Positions 9,378 through 18,900 of a stretch of DNA of 32,754 nt are shown piece after piece (the first letter of the stretch is position 1; every line of letters begins with the position of its first letter). The DNA is from Moorena bouillonii PNG. Its GTDB lineage: Bacteria > Cyanobacteriota > Cyanobacteriia > Cyanobacteriales > Coleofasciculaceae. A program made the position numbers and the translations under genes. The stretch covers positions 2,706,463 to 2,739,216 of the forward strand of contig NZ_MKZS01000001.1 in NCBI RefSeq assembly GCF_001942495.1. Reading direction: 5' to 3'. The notes beneath the pieces were generated by a model. It did no database searches, was not told the origin of the DNA, and was given only the letters and a program-made list of their open reading frames with translations.

Positions 9378-9610
9378 GTTATGCTAAAAGCACTTATAAA
9401 GATAACTTGATTACTAGGGATTGCTAGCATTCCATTTTGGCAAATATATCTTTTTCTGTGGGCGGTATAATAACGCTCACACAGCTGGGGTATAGTTTTT
9501 CAAAACTGGGATGCTCCCTATTTATTCCCCAGGATAATCTGTTGACTTTACGCAGAAATTATTAGTTTCGTAATAAATCTTTACATAGTTCGGAAAGCAG
9601 ACAACCCCTA
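9378..9610 (-). promoter_or_regulatory. Duplicated leader upstream of copy B
   Basis: This region is shared with the leader of copy C (14625-14880). It has the start-proximal AT-rich block, then a central ~90-bp segment bounded by imperfect inverted arms (AGCATTCCATTTTGG and CAAAACTGGGATGCT) holding GTGGGCGGTATAATAACGCTCACAC, then the block with GTAATAAATCTTTACA. The central segment is missing in copy A. The shared part ends near CAGACAACCCC. Promoter function is inferred. Confidence 0.5.
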
Positions 9611-10169
9611 GGGTCATTGGGGTATATAGCGTTGTAAGCAGTCAGCATTCAGCGGTCAGCTTATTTTATTCAAAAAGAGATGCAGCCCCTACCCACTCGC
9701 GCTTTGAATCAAGAAAAGAGCTAAGCATTCGTTTAATTTGAGTTAGGTTCCAGGGTCGAAGCCTGTGCCACGAAGCTGATAGCCAAAGGCCTGTGGCCAG
9801 GCTACGGGAAGAGTTTATGCCCATAGCGCACGCTACACCGAACAGCTTTTGAATAAAATAAGCTGTCAGCCGTCAGCTATCAGCGTGTCGCGTATCAGCT
9901 ATCAGCCTATGGTTTAGCTTTTGGTGTGATTGGCCTACGGCCACGCTACGCGATCAGCCCTACAGGCATAGCTGCGCTGACCGCACTACTTCTCAACCAA
10001 GATTAACGAGAATGCTAAGAGTTTTTAACAGGCGATTGACCTTGGCCTTTAGGCCACGCTACGCGAATGGTCACGCTACGCGAACGCAAATTCTTCAACA
10101 ATTAGTTAGAAAAATCAGGCAATTGCCAAAAACACAATCGTGGCTACCAAAACTTTTAGATGAAGGTAA
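9611..10169. repeat. Gene-free spacer filled with repeats
   Basis: I see no credible gene here. A perfect 19-bp inverted pair, CAGCTTATTTTATTCAAAA at 9657-9675 and its complement at 9847-9865, encloses about 170 bp and resembles a MITE; half of the same arm recurs near 15877-15897. The palindromic CCACGCTACGCGA family occurs at 9931-9954 and twice in 10041-10086. TATCAGC/GTCAGC heptamer-like runs surround 9864-9910. The 74-codon plus-strand ORF starting at 10012 translates through these repeats and is not believed. Confidence 0.6.
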
Positions 10170-13100
10170 CTACTTGTTAACATTGTCGCAAAGATGGCGA
10201 TCGCTTTCCTCAACATTGGGGTTATTCTCCAAATAGTCACGCACCCAATTGCAACCCCGCACCATGAGTTCATCGAAGGATTCAACCCGCCAAAACTTAG
10301 CAACGCCGTCGTTTCTGACCATAGCCAGTAGCTTACCATCAGGACTGAAGCTTAGGTCTCTGACCTGACCTCTGTCCTCTGCATTGAACTCTGCTACCTG
10401 CAACTTGCTCTCTAAGTCCCACAGCTTAACAATACCGTCTAATCCAGCAGTAGCCAGTAACTTGCCATTAGGGCTAAAACTGATACTAACTACTCCGTAT
10501 GGATATGCTGTTGTTAATTCCGCCACCTTTTTGCCAGACAAATCCCATAATTGGGCAGTACCACTACCACTAGTAGCAAGTAGGTTACCATCGGGGCTAA
10601 AAGTCATACTATATCCAGAAGCTTTAAATTTAGCTAACTGCTTGCCCTCCCAGTTCCACAAATATACAGTACTACCTTCCACTACACCTTGTTCTAAAGT
10701 GGCAATTTTGTTGCCATTGGGACTAAGACTGACACTTTTAATAGCACCTTTGATATCTTCAAATTTAGCTAACTGCTTACCCTCCCAATTCCACAAAATA
10801 TTATCGTCTTTGTATTTGTTGGTTAGCAAGAAACTGCCATCGTGTAGTTGGGACTTTTTGGATTCTGTTTTAACCAATGTTCCGTTTTTTACGTCCCACA
10901 AGCGGATAATACTATCCTCTCCAGTAACTGCCAATTGCTGACCATCGGGGCTAAAAATTACCCTCGAAATCCGCCGTTCTAAATTAGGTCCATGGAATTC
11001 TGCCAACTTCTTCCCTGACAAGTCCCACAAGCGGGCGTTTCCATCCTGTTCTGTGGTGGCAAATTTGCTGCCATCAGGGCTAAAACTGAAGCCGCCGAAC
11101 GAGATTTTATGCTGCCCATTGAATTGGGAAAACTCTTTGCCATTTAAGTCCCACAAGCGGACAGTACCGTCGATTCCTGTGGTAACTAATTGCTTGCCAT
11201 CAGGACTAAAAATCACGCCAGATCCCCCGCCTTGATGTCCTTTGAATTCAGCCAACTCATTGCCCCACCAGTCCCACAAGCGGGGAATCTGATCTTCTCC
11301 TGAACCAGCCAGTAATCTGCCGTCGGGGCTAAAAATAACGCCACCAAAAGCTCCTTTTAATTGCCCCACCTGATTGCCCAACAAGTCCCAAAATCTAACA
11401 GTACCGTATTCGGCACTGCCATGGCTTCCTGTGGTAGCAAGCCAAGTACCATCTGGACTAAAAATCACCTCATCAACCAATACATTGCCTTTTAATTGTC
11501 CTATTTGTTGACCGTTTAAGTCCCATAAGCTAACTTTGATACTTCCTTCATATTGATTACTATCAAAGTTAAAATAACGAGTAGAGTTAACAGCGGCAAG
11601 CTTAGTACCATCGGGACTAAAAACTACATGAGTCACCCGACCTTGCCCTCCTTTAAATTCAGGGATCTGCTTCCCATTTGCATCCCATAAGCGGATACCT
11701 TCATCTCCAGCGATCGCAATTTTGCTGCCATCGGGGCTAAAGCTGACACTCCAGACATCACCACTACGTCCTTTGAATTCAGCTAATTGCTTTTTGCTCT
11801 TTAAGTCCCACAAGCGGAGAGTGAGTGGGCTGTCATGAGATACGCTGCCATTAGGACTAAGCTTGTAACTAGCTATTGTAAGTTTGCTGCCATCAGGGCT
11901 GAACGTGATGCTTTTGAGAGAGTGTTGAGGCTCGAGGAACTTACCCATCAGTTCACCTGACTTATCCCATAAACAAACAAGGTTGTCCCAGGAGCAGTCG
12001 AAACCATATTGTTCAAGATTTGCTAGTTTGCTACCATCAGTACTAAGACCGCTAATCATCCGTCCTTTATCTTGTTCAAGGCGATTCCGTTCTCTTACTC
12101 CATAAGCCACGTTGTGCAGTGTTTTTGTAACTTGTATTTTTAGCTTAGGGTCTGGCTTGAATAAAGATAAGTATCCCGGCCAATCTTTAAGAGATTTCGC
12201 TGCCCGTAAACTGGCAAGGGAAGCTTCTAACTCTAGACCTGATTGTAAGTTTCCTTCAGCGGCTTGCCGAGAAGCACTAATTTGACCTATTAGAGCATCT
12301 CTCTGTCCAATCAAAGAAAATACTAAACCTGTACCTAACCCCAGCATAACTGCGATCGCAACACCCCAATTCCGACGAGTATTGAAGCTTTTTCGCCGGA
12401 CGCTACACCGCACAAACTCAGCTTCTACTTGGTTAAGCCAGTTATTATCAGAATTGAGTACCTTTTTCAACAAATCAAGACGAGGGTTAGCATTCCAAAG
12501 AAACTTTGCCTGTTGCTGGCTTTTCCACTCCACCGCCGCAGGAGTCAACCGCCGTTGTAGAAGTAAATTTTCCTCCTCTTTTTGTTTCCACTCCAGCAGC
12601 TTTTGCCAACCCCGTACTAAAGCATCATGGGCTGGTTCTACATCAGGATTCCCATCAGTATCTTCTCCTTTCACCAATAACCGTGCGTTAGTAAAGCGCT
12701 CAATTACTTCCTTAACTAAATCATTTTTCTCTTCCGGATATTCCAATTCCGATAACGGTACGCGCCTACGGGCTAACTCACCCCCAGTCAGGGCAACCAT
12801 CCGCAGCATCACATGACGGATCACTTGGTCATAAACAGGGTTTTCATGAACTAGCGCCTCATATTCTTCATCTGCTCTTTGGGTTAGTGATCGCATTACT
12901 CCCCCTAATTCCATATAATCGGCTTGAGTCAAGGCCCGATCCATAGGGATTCCTCTATATTGTGCCTCCCGTTGTCGTTTTAAATACTTGAGATAAAGTT
13001 CGCTCAAGGCAAAAGAAAGCAGAGGCAATGCTCCGGGCATATCCGCCACTTCATTAATCAATTCTTCTACCAGTTCGTGGGGTTGAAAATACATTACCCG

Positions 13101-14624
13101 TGCTTGAGCCGGTTTATCAATCGCTTCGTTGAGTTCCCCTCGTGTCATCCCTGGTACAATAAATCGTCTGCTGTGCCAACAATTTTTAAACACAGTATTT
13201 CCCAGGTTATAGTCTGTAGGAACAAACCTTAAGCCAGCATCCCTGACTTGGGGTTCAAAGTCAGACCGTAGGGATATTACTACCCGTAATTTATCCCCAT
13301 GGGCATTTATGGCTGTGAGTATCTGTTGGAAAAACGCCTTACGCTGATCATAGTTTTGACAGAGTGTAATAATTTCTTCGCTTTGGTCAATAAACAGTAA
13401 TAACTTAGAGTTCGGGTGATTTTTTGCCCAAACATCAATGCTCATTGCCAGGTTCTGCTGGGGGTTTTGTGGCTCAACATTAGGTAACTTAGCATCAGTC
13501 AGCACATTATTTAATGCTTCCAAGGGCGTCTCACCAGGACGGATGGGTGGCAAAATACACCATTTATCAGTATTATCTTGCCGTAGTTTGGGAATTAATC
13601 CGGCTTTTACCAAGCTAGACTTACCCGAACCGGAAGCACCCAACACCACTGTTAAGGGATTAGCTTTGACAAAATCTTCTAACTTTTCTACTAGTAATGT
13701 TCTACCGAAAAACAGTGAACTGTGTTTCTCGTCAAAGGACTTTAAACCCCGATAGGGATTTTGTGACTCATCCAATGGTGGTGCTGGTGGTAAATTAAGT
13801 TCATGTCCCGGAGAAAGAAAGATATACTCGCCTTTATCGTGCTTATTTAAACACCAAATACCGGGGGTTTGTCGTAGACGGCATTTTTCTGTGGAAATTT
13901 CGACTCGATTCCGTAAATGTAAATATAATTCGGTGGCTGTAATTACCCCATCTCCAGCCGGTTTACCATTGGTAGCAGGAGGATAGATATCTGCTCCACC
14001 TTCGAGGGCTTCTAATAATGCTGCCGCAAAAGGGGAATGATTGCCGAATTGACCGCGATCGGTATCTAAATTAAAGTTATCGAGGGCTTTTTGGTCAGAA
14101 GCTGAAGAAGTAATGATTTGCCATGCCGGATCAGTAATAAAACGGTCGTATCGTTCTTGGTGAATTACTTCTGGTGATGTTAATAATTCCCTGGTACTTG
14201 ACCATTTAAAAGCACCAGAAAAACAGCAGTCGAGGATACCCAAGAAATGACGACAAGGTAATTTAATTAAAGCATCATGTAACTTGGTCATGGGCAGATA
14301 ACTATTAGTATCGCCTAGTTTGGCATCTTGAGGAATTAAGTAACCAGCCGGACCATCATCCCCATTGAGGGCGACTCCATGACCAGCAAAGTAAAAGAAT
14401 AAGCGGTCATTTTCAGTGACTTGTTCGGGTAAAGTATGGAATAAAAATTTGTGGAAGTTAGACAGAGTTGCTACTTCGTCTAAGCATTCCCAGACTTCGT
14501 AATCATGCTTTTGGCGGAGAATTTCTGCTAGTTGTTTAGCATCGTTGACGGCGGTGTTCAGGGGGGAAATGCCGTTGGTGTAGTTATCGATGCCGATGAT
14601 AAAGGCGAGATTGCGGGAAAACAT
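10170..14624 (-). CDS. Caspase-nSTAND1-TM-WD40 protein, copy C, intact
   Basis: The product has 1484 residues. Residues 1-260 form a caspase (peptidase C14) domain with H82 in YFAGHG and C134 in LDCCFSG. nSTAND1 runs from NPYRGLKSFDEKH (289) with Walker A GASGSGKSS (329-337, K335) and Walker B LLLFIDQSEE (408-417). A basic RRKSFNTRRN precedes a single helix (751-772), then a QRDALIGQISASRQ linker and a divergent WD40 array from about 860 to 1440 (FSPDGSKL, RLWDLNGK types). The tail CNWVRDYLENNPNV...LC is shared with copy B. The positive-inside rule places caspase and NTPase in the cytoplasm and WD40 in the periplasm. The blades are far more diverged than those of copy B. The role as a sensor-triggered protease in cell death or defence is inference from family. 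Confidence 0.94.
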   Translation of the reverse strand: MFSRNLAFIIGIDNYTNGISPLNTAVNDAKQLAEILRQKHDYEVWECLDEVATLSNFHKFLFHTLPEQVTENDRLFFYFAGHGVALNGDDGPAGYLIPQDAKLGDTNSYLPMTKLHDALIKLPCRHFLGILDCCFSGAFKWSSTRELLTSPEVIHQERYDRFITDPAWQIITSSASDQKALDNFNLDTDRGQFGNHSPFAAALLEALEGGADIYPPATNGKPAGDGVITATELYLHLRNRVEISTEKCRLRQTPGIWCLNKHDKGEYIFLSPGHELNLPPAPPLDESQNPYRGLKSFDEKHSSLFFGRTLLVEKLEDFVKANPLTVVLGASGSGKSSLVKAGLIPKLRQDNTDKWCILPPIRPGETPLEALNNVLTDAKLPNVEPQNPQQNLAMSIDVWAKNHPNSKLLLFIDQSEEIITLCQNYDQRKAFFQQILTAINAHGDKLRVVISLRSDFEPQVRDAGLRFVPTDYNLGNTVFKNCWHSRRFIVPGMTRGELNEAIDKPAQARVMYFQPHELVEELINEVADMPGALPLLSFALSELYLKYLKRQREAQYRGIPMDRALTQADYMELGGVMRSLTQRADEEYEALVHENPVYDQVIRHVMLRMVALTGGELARRRVPLSELEYPEEKNDLVKEVIERFTNARLLVKGEDTDGNPDVEPAHDALVRGWQKLLEWKQKEEENLLLQRRLTPAAVEWKSQQQAKFLWNANPRLDLLKKVLNSDNNWLNQVEAEFVRCSVRRKSFNTRRNWGVAIAVMLGLGTGLVFSLIGQRDALIGQISASRQAAEGNLQSGLELEASLASLRAAKSLKDWPGYLSLFKPDPKLKIQVTKTLHNVAYGVRERNRLEQDKGRMISGLSTDGSKLANLEQYGFDCSWDNLVCLWDKSGELMGKFLEPQHSLKSITFSPDGSKLTIASYKLSPNGSVSHDSPLTLRLWDLKSKKQLAEFKGRSGDVWSVSFSPDGSKIAIAGDEGIRLWDANGKQIPEFKGGQGRVTHVVFSPDGTKLAAVNSTRYFNFDSNQYEGSIKVSLWDLNGQQIGQLKGNVLVDEVIFSPDGTWLATTGSHGSAEYGTVRFWDLLGNQVGQLKGAFGGVIFSPDGRLLAGSGEDQIPRLWDWWGNELAEFKGHQGGGSGVIFSPDGKQLVTTGIDGTVRLWDLNGKEFSQFNGQHKISFGGFSFSPDGSKFATTEQDGNARLWDLSGKKLAEFHGPNLERRISRVIFSPDGQQLAVTGEDSIIRLWDVKNGTLVKTESKKSQLHDGSFLLTNKYKDDNILWNWEGKQLAKFEDIKGAIKSVSLSPNGNKIATLEQGVVEGSTVYLWNWEGKQLAKFKASGYSMTFSPDGNLLATSGSGTAQLWDLSGKKVAELTTAYPYGVVSISFSPNGKLLATAGLDGIVKLWDLESKLQVAEFNAEDRGQVRDLSFSPDGKLLAMVRNDGVAKFWRVESFDELMVRGCNWVRDYLENNPNVEESDRHLCDNVNK

Positions 14625-14880
14625 GTTATGCTAAAAGCACTTATAAAGATGACTTTAGTACTAGTGATTTGAAGCATCCAATTTTGGCAAATATATGGCA
14701 AATATATATTTTTATGTGGGCGGTATAATCACGCTCACACAGCTGAATGGAGTATAGTTTTTCCAAATTGGAATGCTCTCTATTTATTCATCAAGAGAAT
14801 CTGTTTACTTTATGAAGAGATTATTAGTTTTGTAATAAATCTTTACATATCGCCTTGGCAGACAACCCCATAGGGTCAAG
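14625..14880 (-). promoter_or_regulatory. Duplicated leader of copy C
   Basis: It has the same architecture as the copy B leader: a start-proximal AT-rich block, a central segment with inverted arms (AGCATCCAATTTTGG and CCAAATTGGAATGCT) containing GTGGGCGGTATAATCACGCTCAC, then GTAATAAATCTTTACA and CAGACAACCCC. Here AAATATATGGCAAATATAT is a short internal duplication. The segment lies between the divergent copy C and Uma2 genes and may serve both. Function is inferred from position and threefold conservation. Confidence 0.5.
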
Positions 14881-14959
14881 GGCGTATATATCTTTCCCCT
14901 CTTGCATGCATGCCTTTTTATGCAATCAGCGTGTTTACAACCTAGATACAAACCCTATA

Positions 14960-15614
14960 ATGACCAGGCTACTCATTCAAACCCAAACTGTCCCTGTGAT
15001 GGTCAATCTTCCTGGGATCATCCCCATGACTCTCGCCCAGTTTTCTGAATTCTGTCTAGCCAATCGAGATCTCCGAATTGAGCGCACCGCCAGTGGAGAA
15101 GTTGTGATTATGCCCCCAGTCTTTTCCGATACAGGCAATCGGAATCTCAAAATTTCTCAACAATTGGCTAACTGGGCTGATCTCGACGGTACGGGTGAAA
15201 CCTTTGACTCCAGCACCGGCTTTACCTTGCCCAATGGAGCGATCCGCTCTCCAGATGCCTGTTGGATTAAACTGGAGAGCTGGAATGCCTTAACGGAGGA
15301 ACAGAAAGCTTCCTTCGCCCCCATTTGCCCCGACTTTGTGATCGAGTTACGTTCGGCGAGCGATACACTCAGTGGCTTGCAAGACAAAATGCAAGAATAC
15401 CTTGATAATGGCACATCACTGGGTTGGTTAAGCGATGCAGCGCGGTCTTGGGGGTTTCCCCCATGAGCGACTGCATCAAGAGATCGACCGCCAAAACCGG
15501 AAAATTTACATTTATCGTCGTGATCAGGAACCAGAGATTTTGGACAATCCTGAAACCGTTAGCGGTGCTCCGGAACTGGCGGGGTTTGTGCTAAAAATGA
15601 GCAAGATTTGGTGA
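14960..15614 (+). pseudogene. Uma2 (DUF820) family nuclease, interrupted by a palindromic repeat
   Basis: The reading MTRLLIQTQTVPVMVNLPG begins at ATG 14960; an in-frame upstream start at 14855 is less likely because it reads through the leader repeat. The protein carries Uma2 landmarks of the PD-(D/E)XK type fold: GEVVIMPP, STGFTLPNGAIRSPDACW and PICPDFVIELRSASD. After DNGTSLGWL the frame runs into inserted DNA (15431-15482) and stops at about 15466. The normal C-terminus (IDRQNRKIYIYRRDQEPEIL ... VLKMSKIW) is still readable in another frame to the stop at 15612-15614. The 52-bp insert shifts the frame and carries a stop. Uma2 proteins are numerous in cyanobacteria; their role is not settled. 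Confidence 0.88.
15431..15482. repeat. ~50-bp palindromic repeat inserted in Uma2 gene
   Basis: Outer arms GATGCAG and CTGCATC and an inner TGGGGGTTTCCCCCA make a long imperfect hairpin. The insert separates codons LGWL from IDRQNRK of the host gene. A diverged relative with GGGGGTTTCCCC lies at about 24521-24558. I recall this sequence as a common interspersed repeat in Moorena-type genomes, to be confirmed by search. Confidence 0.75.
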
Positions 15615-15621
15615 AAGCAAT

Positions 15622-15813
15622 TGTCAGCTATCAGCTATCAGTTATCAGCTATCAGCTATCAGCTATCAGCTATCAGTTATCAGCTATCAGCTATCAGCTA
15701 TCAGCTATCAGCTATCAGTTATCAGTTATCAGCTATCAGTTATCAGCTATCAGCTATCAGTTATCAGCTATCAGCTATCAGTTATCAGCTCTCAGCTATC
15801 AGCTATCAGCTCT
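15622..15813. repeat. Heptamer tandem array (TATCAGC/TATCAGT), ~27 copies
   Basis: About 190 bp of 7-bp units, mostly TATCAGC with TATCAGT and a few CTCAGC variants, begin 8 bases after the Uma2 stop. Because three units equal 21 bp, the array is open in several frames and encodes SYQLSAI-type peptides that are not genes. This belongs to the STRR heptamer repeats known from filamentous cyanobacteria. Confidence 0.9.
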
Positions 15814-15986
15814 CACAGGCTAGAAGCCTGTGCCACGATACTTGAGGTGCCATTGGCCGTAGGCCACGCTACGCTAACAGCTTTTGAATAAAATAAGCAC
15901 CTCAAGCAGCGTGAGCCTTAGGCTCACGGCTGACCGCTGACCACTGACGGCTGACCGCTGACCGCTTACCGCTGACCGCTTACCCA
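15814..15986. repeat. Composite repeat region after heptamer array
   Basis: No gene is seen. It contains GGCCGTAGGCCACGCTACG (15855-15873), an arm CAGCTTTTGAATAAAATAAGC shared with 9844-9863, a GTGAGCCTTAGGCTCAC hairpin (about 15910-15926), and GGCTGACC/GCTGACCGCT heptamer-like repeats up to the end of the next gene. The phrase AGAAGCCTGTGCCACGA also resembles 9748-9764, so blocks of the same composite were copied. Confidence 0.65.
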
Positions 15987-18900
15987 TCATTGGCTTAGAT
16001 TCTGGCTTGGTTGAGATTGATTGCTCGGTTGAGTTTTATTTGATTGCTTTACTATCAACCAACCAATACTAGCTGCTACTAATACCCCAACTACCCCAAT
16101 AATCCACCATTTCAGTGCTTTGTTCCCTGAAGAATTATTAGTAATATCATTAACCACAGGATTTGCCACAGTAGTAGTTTTTGTAGTAGTTGTAGCTCCG
16201 AAGTCAGAGTTATTTTTTAGGGATTGAATCACCGCCTGAGAAAGCGCAGTTAACCCCACTGGTTCAGTAAAGTAAACCAGGTTATCGCAGCCGATTTCCT
16301 GGATTTTCGGTTGTGGGTTCCGGTCTGAACCTAGGCTTTTGATACTTTGTACTGTAACAGCGATATCATTTGGTTGCTCAAAGAAAGCCAGGTCTACAGC
16401 TTTATCAAATAACTTCTGCATTAGTCGTTGCAAGGGACTAAAAGTTTGATTGGCTTCTGCTTTCAGGGCGGCAGGAATAATCGATGTATTACCAGCAATA
16501 ATTGAGTAAGGTACTTTGGGGTCGGGACTTGCTGCTAATTGTTGCAAGAACTCTGAACCGGGATGCATCTGGTCTAGGGAAATATCAATAGTTTCAATCT
16601 CATCAACAAACCGGTTAATCGCCTTAAGCAACATCCCCATCACTGGTACTGGCCAGGTAAATTCTGACAGCCCATTTAAACCGATACTTAAGGTAGCTAA
16701 TGCCAAATCTTCAACCGTAGACCAAGGGCAACCAGCATTGGGTGTACCTAGCATAATTAAATGCCCAACTACCTGATTACCTCCTTCTCGTTCAATAAAC
16801 CAACGAGAAACCAACCCTCCCATGGAGTAGGCGACAATGTGAAAAATTTTACGGTGGTTCTCCCCTAACCCTACAGCTTGTAGTCTCTGCTTCAGCAATT
16901 TAGCATTCTCTACAATTGAGGTATTTATATTCTCATAATCATAGCTGAGTACCAGGTCATACAGTTCGGCCAGGGGTTTTTCTGTTCCATCCTCCTCAAC
17001 CTGGGCGGAGCGAAGGCTGGGCAGCAAGCTCTCGGTATCACCAATAATACCGTGTATGTAAAGGACTATGCGTTGGGCTTCGGCAACCCGCAACTTGACT
17101 TGTTCAACCTCTGTTGTATAGTTGACTGTATAGTTGACCACTCCAGAGCCAGTGACATCCGCTGCTGCCAAGATTGGGTAATTAAACTCTAGCCCCAGTT
17201 GTTGAGACACTACTTTTTGGAAGAAAATTCGGATCGAACCCCCCAAGCTGCGGCTACCTTCACTAATTGGTTCTGTTAACCGTTCCAGTAAAATTTCCGT
17301 TTTGCCCTCCGGGGTAGACCGAGCCCGTCCCAAAGGCAGGAAAAACTCCCCATCGTAGCTAATGGGTAACAGTTGTTCATCACAAGCAAGGGGTCGATCA
17401 ACAATAACTTTCAGGGGATTTTTGGGTGTAACGGCTGACGGATTTTCCACCTCAGTTAATTCCAGCGCGCTCAAACCTGGATCAGTTCCCCGACTGCTAG
17501 TAAACTCAAAGGACTCAATGCCCGGATGGTCCTCCCGCAGTATCGGTGGTAACATATGATTACCTAAATCCCTGGTTGATTGGGTGAGAGTGGTTAGACG
17601 TGCCTTAGCTCTCAATTCGGAATGGGCGTATAGGGCGGAACCTACTCCCAGAAAGACATAGTCATCCCCTCTGGGAATAGGAGTAGTGTCTAGAGGACGC
17701 ACGGTAGTAATGCTAATTTGGCTAGTTAACCAGTCATCATAGATTTGATCGTCTTTTGCTCTGTTGGGGAGGTCACGAGCTGGAATCCTTTGCATTAGGC
17801 GGTTGAGGGTACCATTACCGCGACGGGCTGTAGGCACGGCACGTTGAGGTAGGTCAAGTTTTGGTTGTTCGAGCAAAGTGGCATCAAATTCCGTCGAGCA
17901 GACAATCAGTTTCAGAATATCTTTAACTTCCGTAATCCCCGCTTGTTGCCATAGTTGTTGGGGCACCGTAGGACAAATAGGATTTCCGCGATTAACCCAG
18001 GCTTCATCTCCCTCTTGCCCCCTTGGTTCCAGCCAAATTCCGCCCCCATCTAACAACCCAGCTGAGACGGCGTAAAAGTCGGTTAAAGCCAGCAGAGCGC
18101 AATAAAGCGGCTCATTACTGGTGTTTTTCAGCTTAATTTTCAATGTGGGCGATCGCCACCGGCCATTTTCCTGTCGATATTCCAGGCGAATGTCAGTATC
18201 TAGCAAAGGTGACCCATCCTGCTGATAAATCAACATTTCCACCGCATCGGGGCGAATGCGGCTGGTAGCTGGGCTGGCAAGTTCAGCGATATTCATCCAA
18301 CGGGTGATATGTTCTAATCGCTGAATCGCCTGCAAGGCAGTGGCATCGGTGTAACCGGAAATGGCAGCCACTAGAGGACGGTCATCCGCTGGTCGTGTAA
18401 TTAAATAGTTACCGTCACGAGCCAGTAACTGAAAATCGGCAGCTTCAGGGGTTGCCACTTCCCGAACATACAAGGAAGCCTGATTGTGACCAGTGTTGAG
18501 CAGGGTGGTACGGGCTAATTCTACACCAGCTGGTTCTCCTGACAATAAAACCCCTTTCGGTGGCAGGGGCAGACTAGTAACCACTGCTTTCCAGGTCATT
18601 TCGGGATCTAAATCCCCAATACCACTAATTTGAACGTTACTCAGCTGGGGCATTACTTCGACAATTTTTGCCTCACCTACTGCCGTTGAGAGTTGGCGAA
18701 GTTCCTCTGTGGGGGTGTCAAAGGGAAACAAGGCCAGTATTGTGGTGTCATTCCCAACAGGTTGAGAAATGCCGTGAACTGCTCCACCATCAATCACCCA
18801 GTCGTGGTTTTTGTCATAGCAGACAGTAAAGTAGGGTGTACGGTTAGCGATCGCACCGCCGAGAAAAGGTTGGTCTAAATCACTCAACTCCGTAGCTTCG

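Noticed and set aside
10012-10236. 74-aa plus-strand ORF
   Set aside because: It reads through palindromic repeats and into the antisense of the copy C 3' end.
15622-15813. CRISPR-like array
   Set aside because: Units are contiguous 7-mers with no spacers, and no cas gene is nearby.
15608-15845. Two overlapping ORFs encoding SYQLSAI repeats
   Set aside because: They translate the heptamer array, which is open in several frames because 21 bp is a whole number of codons.
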